Below are positions 47,161 to 55,939 of a DNA stretch of 64,000 nucleotides, in pieces. The notes under the pieces were generated by a model. It saw nothing but the letters and a program-made list of their open reading frames with translations, did not search any database and was not told where the DNA came from. Origin of the DNA: Actinomyces radicidentis (GTDB lineage: Bacteria; Actinomycetota; Actinomycetes; Actinomycetales; Actinomycetaceae); NCBI RefSeq assembly GCF_001553565.1, contig NZ_CP014228.1:1240001-1304000 (forward strand). The letters run 5' to 3'. Each line of letters begins with the position of its first letter. Positions within the stretch are counted from its first letter, which is position 1. A program made the translations under genes and the position numbers.

Positions 47161-48738
47161 GTGACACTCCACCTCCTCTCCGCTGACCACCGCACCCAGG
47201 GCCTCGACGCCGTCGCACGCCTGGGTGCGGTCTCCACGCACCTGGGCCCCGACCTCGTCAACGCCGTCCCCGCGCTGCGCGGGGCGCTGGTCCTGCCCAC
47301 CTGCAACCGCCTCGCCCTCCTCCTCGACGCACCGCCCTCCGCGCCCGGCCGCGCCGAGCGCGACGCCCAGCACCTCGCCGAGGCCGTCGCGGACTTCCTC
47401 GCCGAGCGCTCCGGCGCCCCCGTCGTCGTCCGACCCGGCGCAGAAGACCCCGTCGACCCCGACGCCGCCCTCCTCACCACCTGGGCCGGCCACGACGCCC
47501 ACACCGAGCTCTTCGCCACCGCCGCGGGCCTGGAGTCCATGGTCGTCGGCGAGCGCGAGATCGCCGGCCAGCTCCGCCGCGCCCTCAGGCGCGCCACCGA
47601 GGAGGGCACCGCCACCGCCGACGTCGTCCGCGCCGTCGAGCACGCCTCCACCACCTCCCGCCGCGTCGCCAGCGAGACCGGCCTGGCCGGCAACGGCCGC
47701 TCCGTCGTCGCCGTCGGCCTCGACCTCGCCGAGCGCAGCCTCCCGCCGCTGGCCTCCTGCCGCGTCCTCATCGTGGGCACCGGCGCCTACGCCGGCGCCA
47801 CCGTCACCGCCCTGCGCGAGCGCGGCGCCACCGACATCGAGGTCTACTCCCGCTCCGACCGCGCCCAGGCCTTCGTCGAGGGCCACCGCCTGCGCCCCGT
47901 GAGCGAGGCCGAGCTGCCCGGTGCACTCGAGCTCGCCGACCTCGTCGTCACCTGCCGCGGCCTCGGCGCCCCCGTCCTCACCCGCGAGCTCGTCGAGCCC
48001 GCTGCCCGCCTGCGCCGGCCCGCCGGCGCCGCCCTCCTCGACCGCCGCGAGGAGCCCGCGAGCCGCGCAGTCCCCGCCGAGCGGCCCCTCGTCATCCTCG
48101 ACCTCGCCCTCACCCGCGACGTCGAGCGCTCCGTCGGCGCCTTGCCCGGCGTCCTCCTCATCGACCTGCCGAGCGTCCAGCGCGCCGTCCCCGAGGCCGA
48201 GGCCCAGCAGGTCGGCCGCGCCCGCGCCGTCGTCGACGAGGAGGTCGCCGTCTTCGAGCGCCTCCTCGGCGGCCGGCGCATGGACCCCGTCGTGCGCGCC
48301 ATGCGCGGCCTCGTCGACGACGTCGTCCAGATCGAGGTCGACCGCCTGCCCGTCCAGGACGGAAAGGTCGACGCCGACGCCGCCGAGCGCGCCCTGCGCC
48401 ACCTCGCCGCGCGGATCATGCACCACCCGACCGTCGCCGCCCGCCAGGCGGGGGAAACTGGCCGTGACGAGGACTACCTCGCCTCCCTCGGCCTCCTCAT
48501 CGGCGACGACGTCGCCGAGGCCCTCCTCGAGGACCTGCCCCTGCCGCCCTCGCACTGCCCCGCCAAGCGGACGACGCCGTCCGGGGAGCCGCTCGCCGGC
48601 GCCGCCGGGGACGCGTCCGCGGCCGGACCGACAACCGCGGCCACGGCCGCCGCGCCCACTGCACCCACCACCGTGCCCGAGCCGGGGACACCGGCCCGCG
48701 CCACCACTGAGGAGTCCGATGACCGTCACGAAGACTGA
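47161..48738 (+). CDS. hemA: Glutamyl-tRNA reductase
   Basis: 525 residues; usual length is 420-450. The catalytic Cys is in LPTCNRLALLLD, the tRNA/glutamate site in ESMVVGEREIAGQLRRAL, NADPH-binding VLIVGTGAYAGATVTAL and the dimerisation helix at about 370-455. A Thr/Ala/Pro-rich tail of about 65 residues extends the C-terminus. It commits glutamate to heme. The start is the GTG at 47161, the position that gives MTLHLLSADHR; no good ribosome-binding site is seen. Its last 20 nt overlap hemH. Confidence 0.95.
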   Translation: MTLHLLSADHRTQGLDAVARLGAVSTHLGPDLVNAVPALRGALVLPTCNRLALLLDAPPSAPGRAERDAQHLAEAVADFLAERSGAPVVVRPGAEDPVDPDAALLTTWAGHDAHTELFATAAGLESMVVGEREIAGQLRRALRRATEEGTATADVVRAVEHASTTSRRVASETGLAGNGRSVVAVGLDLAERSLPPLASCRVLIVGTGAYAGATVTALRERGATDIEVYSRSDRAQAFVEGHRLRPVSEAELPGALELADLVVTCRGLGAPVLTRELVEPAARLRRPAGAALLDRREEPASRAVPAERPLVILDLALTRDVERSVGALPGVLLIDLPSVQRAVPEAEAQQVGRARAVVDEEVAVFERLLGGRRMDPVVRAMRGLVDDVVQIEVDRLPVQDGKVDADAAERALRHLAARIMHHPTVAARQAGETGRDEDYLASLGLLIGDDVAEALLEDLPLPPSHCPAKRTTPSGEPLAGAAGDASAAGPTTAATAAAPTAPTTVPEPGTPARATTEESDDRHED

Positions 48739-50128
48739 CCCGCTCGCCCCCTACGACGCCGTCGTCGTCCTGTCCTACGGAGGCCCCGAGGGTCCCGACG
48801 ACGTCCTTCCCTTCATGCGCAACGCCACCGCCGGCCGCGGTGTCCCCGACGAGCGCCTCCTCCAGGTCTCCGGGCACTACGGCCGCTTCGGCGGCGTCTC
48901 CCCGATCAACGCGCGCAACGCCGAGATGCTCGACGCCCTGCGCGCCGAGCTCGTCCGGCGTGGGTCCGAGGTGCCCATCGTCATCGGCAACCGCAACTGG
49001 CACCCCTTCGTCACTGAGGCCCTCCGCGAGGTCGCCGACGGCGGCGCCCGCCGGATCCTCACCATGACGACCTCCGCCTACGGCTCCTACTCCGGCTGCC
49101 GCCAGTACCGCGAGGACACCGCCGCCGCGCTCGCGCAGCTGGCGGCCGGCACGGACGGCTCGACCGGAGAGGGCTTCGTGGCCGACGCCGCGGCCCGCGT
49201 CGGCGGGAAGGGCGGCGAGCCCGTCGAGCTCGTCGTCGACAAGACCCGGCCCTTCTACAACACCCCCGGCATGCTCGAGGCCAACGCCGACGCCATCGCC
49301 GCCGCCTACCGCGAGCTCACCGAACAGGGCCTGCCCGCCGAGGCCATCCGCCTCGTCCTCGTCACCCACTCCATCCCGACCTCCATGAGCGAGCGCTCCG
49401 CGCCGACGGAGGCCGAGCGCTCGGTCCTCGTGGCCGGGTCGGGGAACGCCGTCGAAGGCGTGGCGGGCTTGGCAGGAGCGGCCCGAGGGACGAGGGCCGC
49501 GGATGGTGGCCGAGACGGCGATCCCCGACCCGGTGCTGCCCTCGAGCCCGGCGTCGCCGCGGACCTCTCCACCGAGATCACCTACGTCGAGCAGCACGAG
49601 CGCCTCGCCGCCCTCCTCGTCCCCGAGGTCGCCCAGCGCATCTGGCCGGAGGAGTCCCGGGCTCCACTCGACTACGACCTCGTCTACTGCTCCCGCTCCG
49701 GCCCGCCCCAGGCGCGCTGGCTCGAGCCCGACGTCAACGACCACCTCGAGTCCCTCATGACGGGCCGGCTCACCGACGGCACCCCCGTCGAGATCCCGGC
49801 CGGCGTCGTCGTCGCCCCCATCGGCTTCGTCGCCGACCACATGGAGGTCGTCTACGACCTCGACACGGAGGCCAGGGAGACGGCCGCCCGCCTCGGCGTC
49901 CCGTACGTCCGCGCCGCCACCGCCGGCACCCACCCGGCCTTCATCGCCTCGCTCGCCGACGTGCTCCTCGAGCGCGCGGCCGTCGCCCGGGGCGAGGAGG
50001 TCGTCCCGGAGTCGACTACCGGCACCGGACCGTTCCACACCGTCTGCCCCGACGCGTGCTGCCGCCCCGCCGCCCGGCCCCCGCACGGGCACGGCGCCCA
50101 CCCGGGCGCCCGGCCCGGCGCGCACTGA
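48719..50128 (+). CDS. hemH: Coproporphyrin ferrochelatase
   Basis: 469 residues. VVVLSYGGPEGPDDVLPFM opens the protein, GNRNWHPF carries the catalytic His, and VTHSIPTSM and YSGCRQYRED follow. The internal Cys of SGCRQY together with the C-terminal VCPDACC matches the four-Cys pattern of [2Fe-2S] ferrochelatases in actinobacteria. An insert of about 35 residues (VAGSGNAVEGVAGLAG) and a His-rich C-terminal tail are extra. It inserts iron into coproporphyrin III. GAGGAG inside the hemA end precedes the ATG. Confidence 0.94.
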   Translation: MTVTKTDPLAPYDAVVVLSYGGPEGPDDVLPFMRNATAGRGVPDERLLQVSGHYGRFGGVSPINARNAEMLDALRAELVRRGSEVPIVIGNRNWHPFVTEALREVADGGARRILTMTTSAYGSYSGCRQYREDTAAALAQLAAGTDGSTGEGFVADAAARVGGKGGEPVELVVDKTRPFYNTPGMLEANADAIAAAYRELTEQGLPAEAIRLVLVTHSIPTSMSERSAPTEAERSVLVAGSGNAVEGVAGLAGAARGTRAADGGRDGDPRPGAALEPGVAADLSTEITYVEQHERLAALLVPEVAQRIWPEESRAPLDYDLVYCSRSGPPQARWLEPDVNDHLESLMTGRLTDGTPVEIPAGVVVAPIGFVADHMEVVYDLDTEARETAARLGVPYVRAATAGTHPAFIASLADVLLERAAVARGEEVVPESTTGTGPFHTVCPDACCRPAARPPHGHGAHPGARPGAH

Positions 50129-50270
50129 CCCGCGCCGCCCCGCCCAGCGACCGGCGGCGCGGCTCTGGACCGCGCACACTGGGACCCGGGACGACGACGC
50201 CGTCGGCAGCCCGCGCGGCTGATCGCCACGACCACCGAACCGCTCAACGACCCCGACCGAAGGAAAGACG

Positions 50271-51053
50271 ATGAGCACCGAGACCACCCCCGTCGCGCAG
50301 GACGCAGGCACTGAGACCAAGTCCGACCGCACGTACCAGTGGGACCCCCGCGACGAGCGCAACGTCGACATCGACGCCGTCAACGACCACAACCACTACG
50401 CCCTCTACGCCGTCTTCAAGCTGACCTCGCCGCTGCCCGCGCTCGAGACCAACCGCCAGCGCCTCATCGGCGAGTCCACGTACTTCGTCGAGGAGTCCGG
50501 CGTGACGACGCGCGGCTGGTACGACGTCGCCGGCCTGCGCTCCGACGCCGACCTCATGGTCTGGTGGATCGACGACGACCCGGAGGTCCTCCAGGACGCC
50601 TACCACCGTCTGCGCGCCAGCGCGCTGGGCCGTCACCTCGAGCCCGTCTGGTCCTGCATGGGTCTGCACACCCCGGCTGAGTTCAACCGCTACCACGTCC
50701 CCGCCTGCTTCGGCGGCGTCCAGCCCCGCGACTGGGTGCAGGTCTACCCCTTCATCCGCTCCTACGACTGGTACCTCCTCCCGCCCGAGGAGCGCTCGCG
50801 GATCATGAAGGACCACGGTCGCAACGGCTTCCAGGCCTACCCGGACGTCAAGGGATCGACCCTGTCGACCTTCGGCATGAGCGACTACGAGTGGATCCTC
50901 GCCTTCGAGGCGGACACCCTGGACCGCCTCGAGGGCGTCATCCACCAGCAGCGCTACACCGAGGCCCGCATGCACGTGCGCCTCGACGCGCCCTTCTACA
51001 CGGGCGTGCGCGTGAGCCCGCGCGAGTGGGCGGAGCGCCAGCCCCGCGACTGA
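50271..51053 (+). CDS. hemQ: Coproheme decarboxylase HemQ
   Basis: 260 residues of the chlorite dismutase-like family. HNHYALYAVFKLT and GWYDVAGLRSDADLMVWW precede the coproheme pocket: PFIRSYDWYLLPPEERS holds the reactive Tyr and MKDHGRNG the axial His. It decarboxylates iron-coproporphyrin to heme b, completing the pathway of hemY and hemH. GAAGGAAAG precedes the ATG. The 142-nt gap to hemH leaves room for its own promoter. Confidence 0.96.
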   Translation: MSTETTPVAQDAGTETKSDRTYQWDPRDERNVDIDAVNDHNHYALYAVFKLTSPLPALETNRQRLIGESTYFVEESGVTTRGWYDVAGLRSDADLMVWWIDDDPEVLQDAYHRLRASALGRHLEPVWSCMGLHTPAEFNRYHVPACFGGVQPRDWVQVYPFIRSYDWYLLPPEERSRIMKDHGRNGFQAYPDVKGSTLSTFGMSDYEWILAFEADTLDRLEGVIHQQRYTEARMHVRLDAPFYTGVRVSPREWAERQPRD

Positions 51054-51104
51054 GCCGAGCGCCGTCGGGGGTCCGGCTCGACGACCCGTGGTCTTCCACG
51101 ATCG

Positions 51105-51171
51105 CGAAAACGAGGTTTGTCATCGAAAACGAGGGAACTTCCCTCGTTTTCGATGACAAACCTCGTTTTCG
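51105..51171. repeat. 67-bp perfect palindrome
   Basis: Two 33-bp arms with no mismatch around a single central C at 51138. Each arm holds CGAAAACGAGG twice, so the motif appears four times. It is about 42% GC in 72% GC surroundings. It lies between convergent hemQ and the NifU-like gene and could serve as a terminator for both, but perfection over 67 bp exceeds what termination needs. Confidence 0.97.
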
Positions 51172-51212
51172 GCGGTGAGCTGGGACGATGACCAGGCGGC
51201 GCCGCCCGGCCC

Positions 51213-51752
51213 TTAGGTGCCCTCGGCCTCGCGGACCTCGACGAGCCAGGGGCAGCGGCGCCGAAGCAGGTGCTCGAAGCGGGCGTGCATCGTGATGACG
51301 GCGGCGGGGCAGTCGTGGCACGCGCCCTGGAGTCCCACCTCGACGACGCCGTCGGCCACCTCCCGCACCTCGAAGCTCCCGCCGTGCAGATGGGCGATGT
51401 CGCCGACCGGGCCCGCCGCGATCTCGAGGGCGGCGGCGCGCAGGGCGTCATCCGGTCCGACGCCGACGGCGCTGTCGGCCGACCTCCACGACGACGGCGT
51501 CCCGAGCCCGTCGACGAGCGCGCGCTGCACCCGCGGGCCCTCGACCGCCCAGGTCCGGTCCGGGGCGAGGAGGGTGAGGACGGCGCCCGGTGCGACCTCG
51601 ATCCCGGAGAGCGTCCCGTCGTCGAGCAGCGCCTGAAGGAGTCCCGGCGCGTGCGCGACGGTGCCGGTGAAGGGCAGGAGGCCGTCGGGCACCGTCCAGC
51701 GCAGGACGGCGGGGTCCGGCGTCGTCGACGGGTGCGTGGGGACGACTCCCAT
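51213..51752 (-). CDS. NifU-like domain protein
   Basis: 179 residues from the ATG at 51750-51752, which follows GGAAGGAG. The C-terminal part has the NifU scaffold motif GLQGACHDCPAAVITMH (Cys-x2-Cys) and LRRRCPWL; the N-terminal 100 residues are unassigned (PDGLLPFTGTVAHAPGLLQA). NifU C-terminal domains bind or transfer Fe-S clusters. It lies immediately downstream of feoB on the same strand, which fits a role in iron handling. Confidence 0.85.
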   Translation of the reverse strand: MGVVPTHPSTTPDPAVLRWTVPDGLLPFTGTVAHAPGLLQALLDDGTLSGIEVAPGAVLTLLAPDRTWAVEGPRVQRALVDGLGTPSSWRSADSAVGVGPDDALRAAALEIAAGPVGDIAHLHGGSFEVREVADGVVEVGLQGACHDCPAAVITMHARFEHLLRRRCPWLVEVREAEGT

Positions 51753-51814
51753 GGCTGCTCCTTCCGGTGCTCGAGGTGGTCGGTGGGGGTGACCGAGCTC
51801 AGCGAGCGGTGCGA

Positions 51815-51845
51815 CCGATCTCGCGGTCAGGATGTCCCGATCTCG
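51815..51845 (-). repeat. Family 1 intergenic repeat, copy K
   Basis: Minus-strand pair 8 nt beyond the feoB stop, in its sense direction, between feoB and the NifU-like gene. Confidence 0.9.
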
Positions 51846-51853
51846 GCGAGTGG

Positions 51854-54040
51854 CTAGAGCAGCGCGGCCACGACGAGGTGCGTGAGCGCCGCCGCCGCCC
51901 AGGCCAGGACGAAGAGGTACCCGTAGGCGATGAGCGGCCACTTCCACGTGCCGGTCTCGCGGCGCATCGTCGCCGCCGTCGCCATGCACTGCATCGCGAA
52001 GACGAAGAAGGCGAGGATCGCGGCCACGGTCGCCGGGTTGAACAGCAGGTCGCCCGCGTCGTTCGTGAGCGTGTCGTGCTGGTAGGTCATGCGGGTGAGC
52101 TCGGCGCTCGGGTTCTCCGGGTCACCGGCGGCGCCGATCTGCCCGAGGGTCGCCACGAAGGTCTCGCGGGCCGCCAGGGACGACAGGATCGCGACGTTGA
52201 CGCGCCAGTCGAAGCCGAGGGGCTCGAAGACCGGCTGGACGGCCTTGCCGATGGTCGCGCCGATCGAGTTGTCCATGAGGTAGCTCGTGCGCTGCGCGTC
52301 GTAGAGGGTGGCCAGCTCGTCGGCGTCGGTGACGACCGCCCCGTCGTCGCCGGTCACGGTGGAGGAGGCGGGGTCGGCGTCGGCCTGCGCGACGGCGGCG
52401 CAGGTGGTGTCCGACTGGCAGAACTGCTGGAACTCGGACTCGGAGCGGCCGGGCACGTTGAGCAGGACCCACACGAGGAGGGTGGCGACGAGGATCGTCG
52501 AGCCAGCCTTCTTGATGAAGCCCTTGGCGGCGTCCCACACCATCGTCGCGACGGTGCGCACGCGCGGGGCGCGGTAGGGCGGCATCTCCATGTAGAAGGG
52601 CAGGAGGACGCCGCCTCGGTCGGTGAGCCTCTTGACGGCCCAGGAGGCCGTCATCGCGGCGACGGCGCCCGCCAGGTAGAGGACGAACATGATCGTTCCG
52701 CGGGCGCTGAGGGGCCCCACCTTGGCCTCCGGACCGACCAGCATCGAGATCATGATGAGGTAGACGGGCAGGCGCGCCGAGCAGGTCATGAGTGGGGCTG
52801 CGAGCATCGTGGCGAGGCGGTCCTTGGCGCTCGGCAGGGTGCGGGTCGCCATGATCCCGGGGATGGCGCAGGCGAAGGAGGACAGCAGAGCCACGAAGGC
52901 GCGCCCCTCCAAGCCGGCGGAGCTCATCACCTTGTCCATGAGGAAGGCGGCGCGTGACATGTACCCGATGCCCTCCATGAGGGCGATGAGGGTGAACATG
53001 ATGATGATCTGCGGGATGAAGGTGAGGACGCTCCCGACGCCGCCGATGATGCCGTCGCCGAGCAGCCCGGCGACCGCGGGCGCGGGCCCGTCGAGCCAGG
53101 AGTGGACGAGCGATCCGAGCCAGGAGAAGCCGGCCTCGATGGCGTCCTGGAAGGGCGCCGCCCAGGTGAAGATCGCCTGGAAGAAGAAGTACATGACGAG
53201 CGCGAAGACGATCGTCCCCCACACGGGGTGGAGGAGGACGCGGTCCACCTTGGCGGTCACCGGGTCCTCGTGCGGGGCCGTGTAGTCGGCGGCGGCGAGG
53301 ACGGACTCGGTCCAGGAGACGCGCTCGGCGCCCTCGGTGGGCGGGGCGAAGGGGACGCGCTCCCAGGTGCGCCAGCCGGCGAGGGCCTCGCGCAGCTGGG
53401 GGATGCCGGTAGCGCGGTTGCCGATGACGCGCACGGCGGGGACGCCGACGGCGCGGCCGAGGGCGGCGACGTCGAGGTGCCCGCCGCGGCGGGTGAGCTC
53501 GTCGGTCATGGTGACGGCGAGGCACGTGGGCAGGCCGACGGCGAGGGCCTGGGCCACGAAGGCCAGGGAGCGGGACAGGGTGGTGGCGTCGACGACGACG
53601 ACGAGCGCGTCGGGGGCCTCGATGCCCTCGAGGCCGCCGGTGAGGACGTCGCGGACGACCTGCTCGTCGGGGCTGATGGGCTCGAGCGAGTAGGCGCCGG
53701 GCAGGTCCTCGATGGTGACGGCCTCGGGGCCGTCCGAGCCCGCCTCGGTGCCCCGCCCGCCCGACAGCCGGCAGGTGCCGACGGCGCGGGTGACGGTGAC
53801 GCCCGGGTAGTTGCCGGTCTTGGCGCGCAGGCCGGTGAGGGCGTTGTAGATGGAGGTCTTGCCGGCGTTGGGGGCGCCGGCCAGGGCGATCCGGTCGTTG
53901 GCGGCGTCGACCTCGCCGGAGGCGGCCCCGCAGTGGCAGGAGGCGCCGCCGTCGGCGCCCGCGCCGTGGTGGGCGCAGCCGGAGTCGTGGACGTGGCCGG
54001 ACTGGTGGAGGTGGAGCTGCTGCGGTGCGGGCTGGGTCAT
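51854..54040 (-). CDS. feoB: Ferrous iron transporter FeoB
   Basis: 728 residues. A 40-residue N-terminal extension has eight His and three Cys (LHLHQSGHVHDSGCAHH), possibly a metal trap. The G domain has GAPNAGKTSIYNAL, NYPGVTV and DLPGAYSLEP; its G4 motif is TMTD rather than NxxD. About eight or more transmembrane helices follow, with two Gate regions (SFACAIPGIMATRTLPSAKD, LLSSFACAIPG) and TCSARLPVYL. Imports Fe2+ under low oxygen or low iron. The ATG at 54038-54040 is 61 nt after the feoA stop; the two form an operon behind a DtxR-type box. Confidence 0.95.
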   Translation of the reverse strand: MTQPAPQQLHLHQSGHVHDSGCAHHGAGADGGASCHCGAASGEVDAANDRIALAGAPNAGKTSIYNALTGLRAKTGNYPGVTVTRAVGTCRLSGGRGTEAGSDGPEAVTIEDLPGAYSLEPISPDEQVVRDVLTGGLEGIEAPDALVVVVDATTLSRSLAFVAQALAVGLPTCLAVTMTDELTRRGGHLDVAALGRAVGVPAVRVIGNRATGIPQLREALAGWRTWERVPFAPPTEGAERVSWTESVLAAADYTAPHEDPVTAKVDRVLLHPVWGTIVFALVMYFFFQAIFTWAAPFQDAIEAGFSWLGSLVHSWLDGPAPAVAGLLGDGIIGGVGSVLTFIPQIIIMFTLIALMEGIGYMSRAAFLMDKVMSSAGLEGRAFVALLSSFACAIPGIMATRTLPSAKDRLATMLAAPLMTCSARLPVYLIMISMLVGPEAKVGPLSARGTIMFVLYLAGAVAAMTASWAVKRLTDRGGVLLPFYMEMPPYRAPRVRTVATMVWDAAKGFIKKAGSTILVATLLVWVLLNVPGRSESEFQQFCQSDTTCAAVAQADADPASSTVTGDDGAVVTDADELATLYDAQRTSYLMDNSIGATIGKAVQPVFEPLGFDWRVNVAILSSLAARETFVATLGQIGAAGDPENPSAELTRMTYQHDTLTNDAGDLLFNPATVAAILAFFVFAMQCMATAATMRRETGTWKWPLIAYGYLFVLAWAAAALTHLVVAALL

Positions 54041-54101
54041 GGCGTCGTGAGGTGCTTCAGCGGTTCGGGGGTGCGGCGTGACGGGGGTGCTTCGACGGCG
54101 C

Positions 54102-54482
54102 TCAGTGGCGCGAGGCGCGGATCGCGTGCAGGGCGCGCAGGCGCTCGCCGAGCGTGAGGCGGTCGGTGCCCTCATCGAGGACGTCGACGAGGACGAGCGA
54201 GGCGTCGCGGCGGCGCAGGCTCACCTCGTAACCGGCGACCCGGTAGACGGTGGGGTCGCCCATGGGGGCGGCGCGGCGGACCTCGACCTCGCGGCCGGGC
54301 TCGAGGCCGAGGTCGGCGAGGCGACGGGCGAGCTGAGCGCCTCGCTCCTCGGACAGGGCGCGGACGCGGGCGCGCGAGCCGCGGCGGACCAGGTGGAGCG
54401 GGACCGCGGAGGGGGGCGCGGGGGAGGTGGCGGCGCTGGCTGCGGTGCCCGCGGCGCGGGACTCCTCGACGACGACGCTCAC
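54102..54482 (-). CDS. feoA: FeoA domain protein
   Basis: 126 residues: a 35-residue Ala/Ser/Pro extension, then an SH3-like FeoA domain with GSRARVRALSEE, LARRLADLGLEPGREVEV and YRVAGYEVSLRRRDA. FeoA assists FeoB at the inner face of the membrane. The start is GTG behind GAGGAG. It is first in feoAB and is preceded by an iron-regulator box at 54527-54545. Confidence 0.92.
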   Translation of the reverse strand: MSVVVEESRAAGTAASAATSPAPPSAVPLHLVRRGSRARVRALSEERGAQLARRLADLGLEPGREVEVRRAAPMGDPTVYRVAGYEVSLRRRDASLVLVDVLDEGTDRLTLGERLRALHAIRASRH

Positions 54483-54526
54483 GACCTGCTCCTCGCTCCG
54501 ACGCGGCGGCTCGACCGCCCTGACGG

Positions 54527-54545
54527 AAGTAAGGCTAGCCTCATA
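54527..54545. promoter_or_regulatory. DtxR/IdeR-type iron box upstream of feoAB
   Basis: The core TAAGGCTAGCCTCA (54530-54543) is palindromic with one mismatch and resembles the DtxR consensus (TTAGGTTAGSCTAACCTAA). It lies 45 nt before the feoA start. Repression by iron is expected. Confidence 0.7.
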
Positions 54546-54782
54546 TGACAGAGATAGGAAAGCCTTGAGTCGTCAATCTCCGCGATCTGGACCTTCGTGC
54601 ACGTCACAGTCGGTTCCGCGAGCTCCGGGAGCGGGACGTGGGTCCCGACCCGATCTCGGCCCCCGTGCTCGAACCGGTGGTTCCGGCCTCGACCGGTGCT
54701 GAGAACGCACCGATCGGGGGCGCAGGCGCCGGATCGCGACGCCGGATCGCGACGAGGGGGGCCGGTCGGAGGGTCCGGCGCC

Positions 54783-55277
54783 TCAGAGGCGGAAGCGGGC
54801 GCCGGCGCTCGGGTCGGCGAGCCAGGCCCGGGCCGCCTCGATGCGGCTGACGGCCGAGCGGCGCAGTCCGGCGGGCAGCTCGTCGGGGGCGAACCAGGCG
54901 ACGTCGGTGGACTCGTCGTCGCCGACGTGCGCGCTCTCCGCGGCCTCGGCGTCGACCCGGCCGATGAAGTTGATCGACATGAAGACGCAGCGGTCCCCGT
55001 TGGTGAAGGCCATGGGCTCCTCGGCCTCGACGCTCGTCACCGCGAGGATCTCCGGGGTCACGCCGGTCTCCTCCTGGCACTCGCGCAGCGCCGCCGCGGC
55101 GGGCTGCTCACCGGGCTCGGGGATGCCGGAGACGACGGCCCACTGGTCCGTGTCCGTGCGCCGGCCCAGGAGGAACCGCCCCTCGGGGTCGACGACGACG
55201 ACGCTGACGCCGGGCAGCCAGAGCTGATCGTGCCCGATCTTCTCGCGCAGGGACAGGATGAACTCGGGAGTGGCCAT
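54783..55277 (-). CDS. NUDIX hydrolase
   Basis: 164 residues. The NUDIX box is complete: GIPEPGEQPAAAALRECQEE followed by TGV, binding Mg for pyrophosphate cleavage. LWLPGVSVVVVDPEGRFLLGRR precedes it. The ending resembles MutT-like and ADP-ribose-pyrophosphatase-like relatives, so substrate is uncertain. TAGCCT lies 6 nt before the ATG. It stands alone. Confidence 0.9.
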   Translation of the reverse strand: MATPEFILSLREKIGHDQLWLPGVSVVVVDPEGRFLLGRRTDTDQWAVVSGIPEPGEQPAAAALRECQEETGVTPEILAVTSVEAEEPMAFTNGDRCVFMSINFIGRVDAEAAESAHVGDDESTDVAWFAPDELPAGLRRSAVSRIEAARAWLADPSAGARFRL

Positions 55278-55283
55278 GCCCCC

Positions 55284-55289
55284 AGGCTA
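55284..55289 (-). promoter_or_regulatory. Leaderless -10 box of the NUDIX gene
   Basis: TAGCCT on the minus strand, 6 nt before the ATG. Confidence 0.5.
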
Positions 55290-55340
55290 ACGGGGCGCCG
55301 CCGCGGGCGCCGAGCCCCACCCGTTCCCGCTCCCGTCCCC

Positions 55341-55375
55341 CGAGATCGGGACATCCTGACCGCGAGATCGGGAGA
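55341..55375 (+). repeat. Family 1 intergenic repeat, copy L
   Basis: CGAGATCGGGACATC, CTGACCG, CGAGATCGGGA. Upstream of the NUDIX gene and pointing away from it. Confidence 0.9.
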
Positions 55376-55572
55376 TGGTGATCGGCGGGCCGGTGGGCCG
55401 GTGGGGCCCCGCCTCGCAGCGTCGTGGTCATGCCTCCTGGGGCTCGCGCGCCGGTCCCGGATGGTGACCGGCGCCCATCGCCGTCGGGCACGCCGCTTCC
55501 TACGGTCCTCGTAGCGGCTCAGCCGGGGTGGTGACGTCGGGCCTGTGCGCCCATCCCCAGGGAGGAGCCCTC

Positions 55573-55786
55573 ATGGCCTCAACTCACGATCCCGAGTCCC
55601 GCCGGCACGGATCTGCACGTCGGAGAGTCCGCGACGCGCACCGGCGTCGGGGCCTTCACGCTCATGAGCGCCACCCCGCAGCGGGAGGACGACGACAGGG
55701 CTGGCGGCTCGAGCTCGGCGACCTTCTGCTTCGTGCCCGCCGAGGGCTTCGAGATCGACCTGGACCTGAAGGACGACGGGTACTGA
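55573..55786 (+). pseudogene. Remnant of a short secreted or regulatory protein gene
   Basis: GGAGGAG and an ATG at 55573 start a frame that becomes Arg-rich after a few codons. In another frame a convincing coding stretch runs from about 55607 to a TGA at 55784: TDLHVGESATRTGVGAFTLM and FCFVPAEGFEIDLDLKDDGY. No start codon serves that frame properly, so this is a 5'-truncated or frameshifted gene. No family recognised. Confidence 0.45.
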
Positions 55787-55887
55787 CCTCGTCCACCGGA
55801 CTGTTCTCGGTGGTCTGCGCCTGTCGACGGCGGCCGCGGGGTGGCGGGGCGACGTCGACGGACCGGCCGCGGTGCGCGGGCGTGCCG

Positions 55888-55924
55888 GATGTCCCGATCT
55901 CGAGGTCAGGATGTCCCGATCTCG
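55888..55924 (-). repeat. Family 1 intergenic repeat, copy M
   Basis: Two perfect units on the minus strand, 16 nt beyond the gatD stop and in its sense direction. Confidence 0.95.
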
Positions 55925-55939
55925 GGGGAGGGGGCAGGC

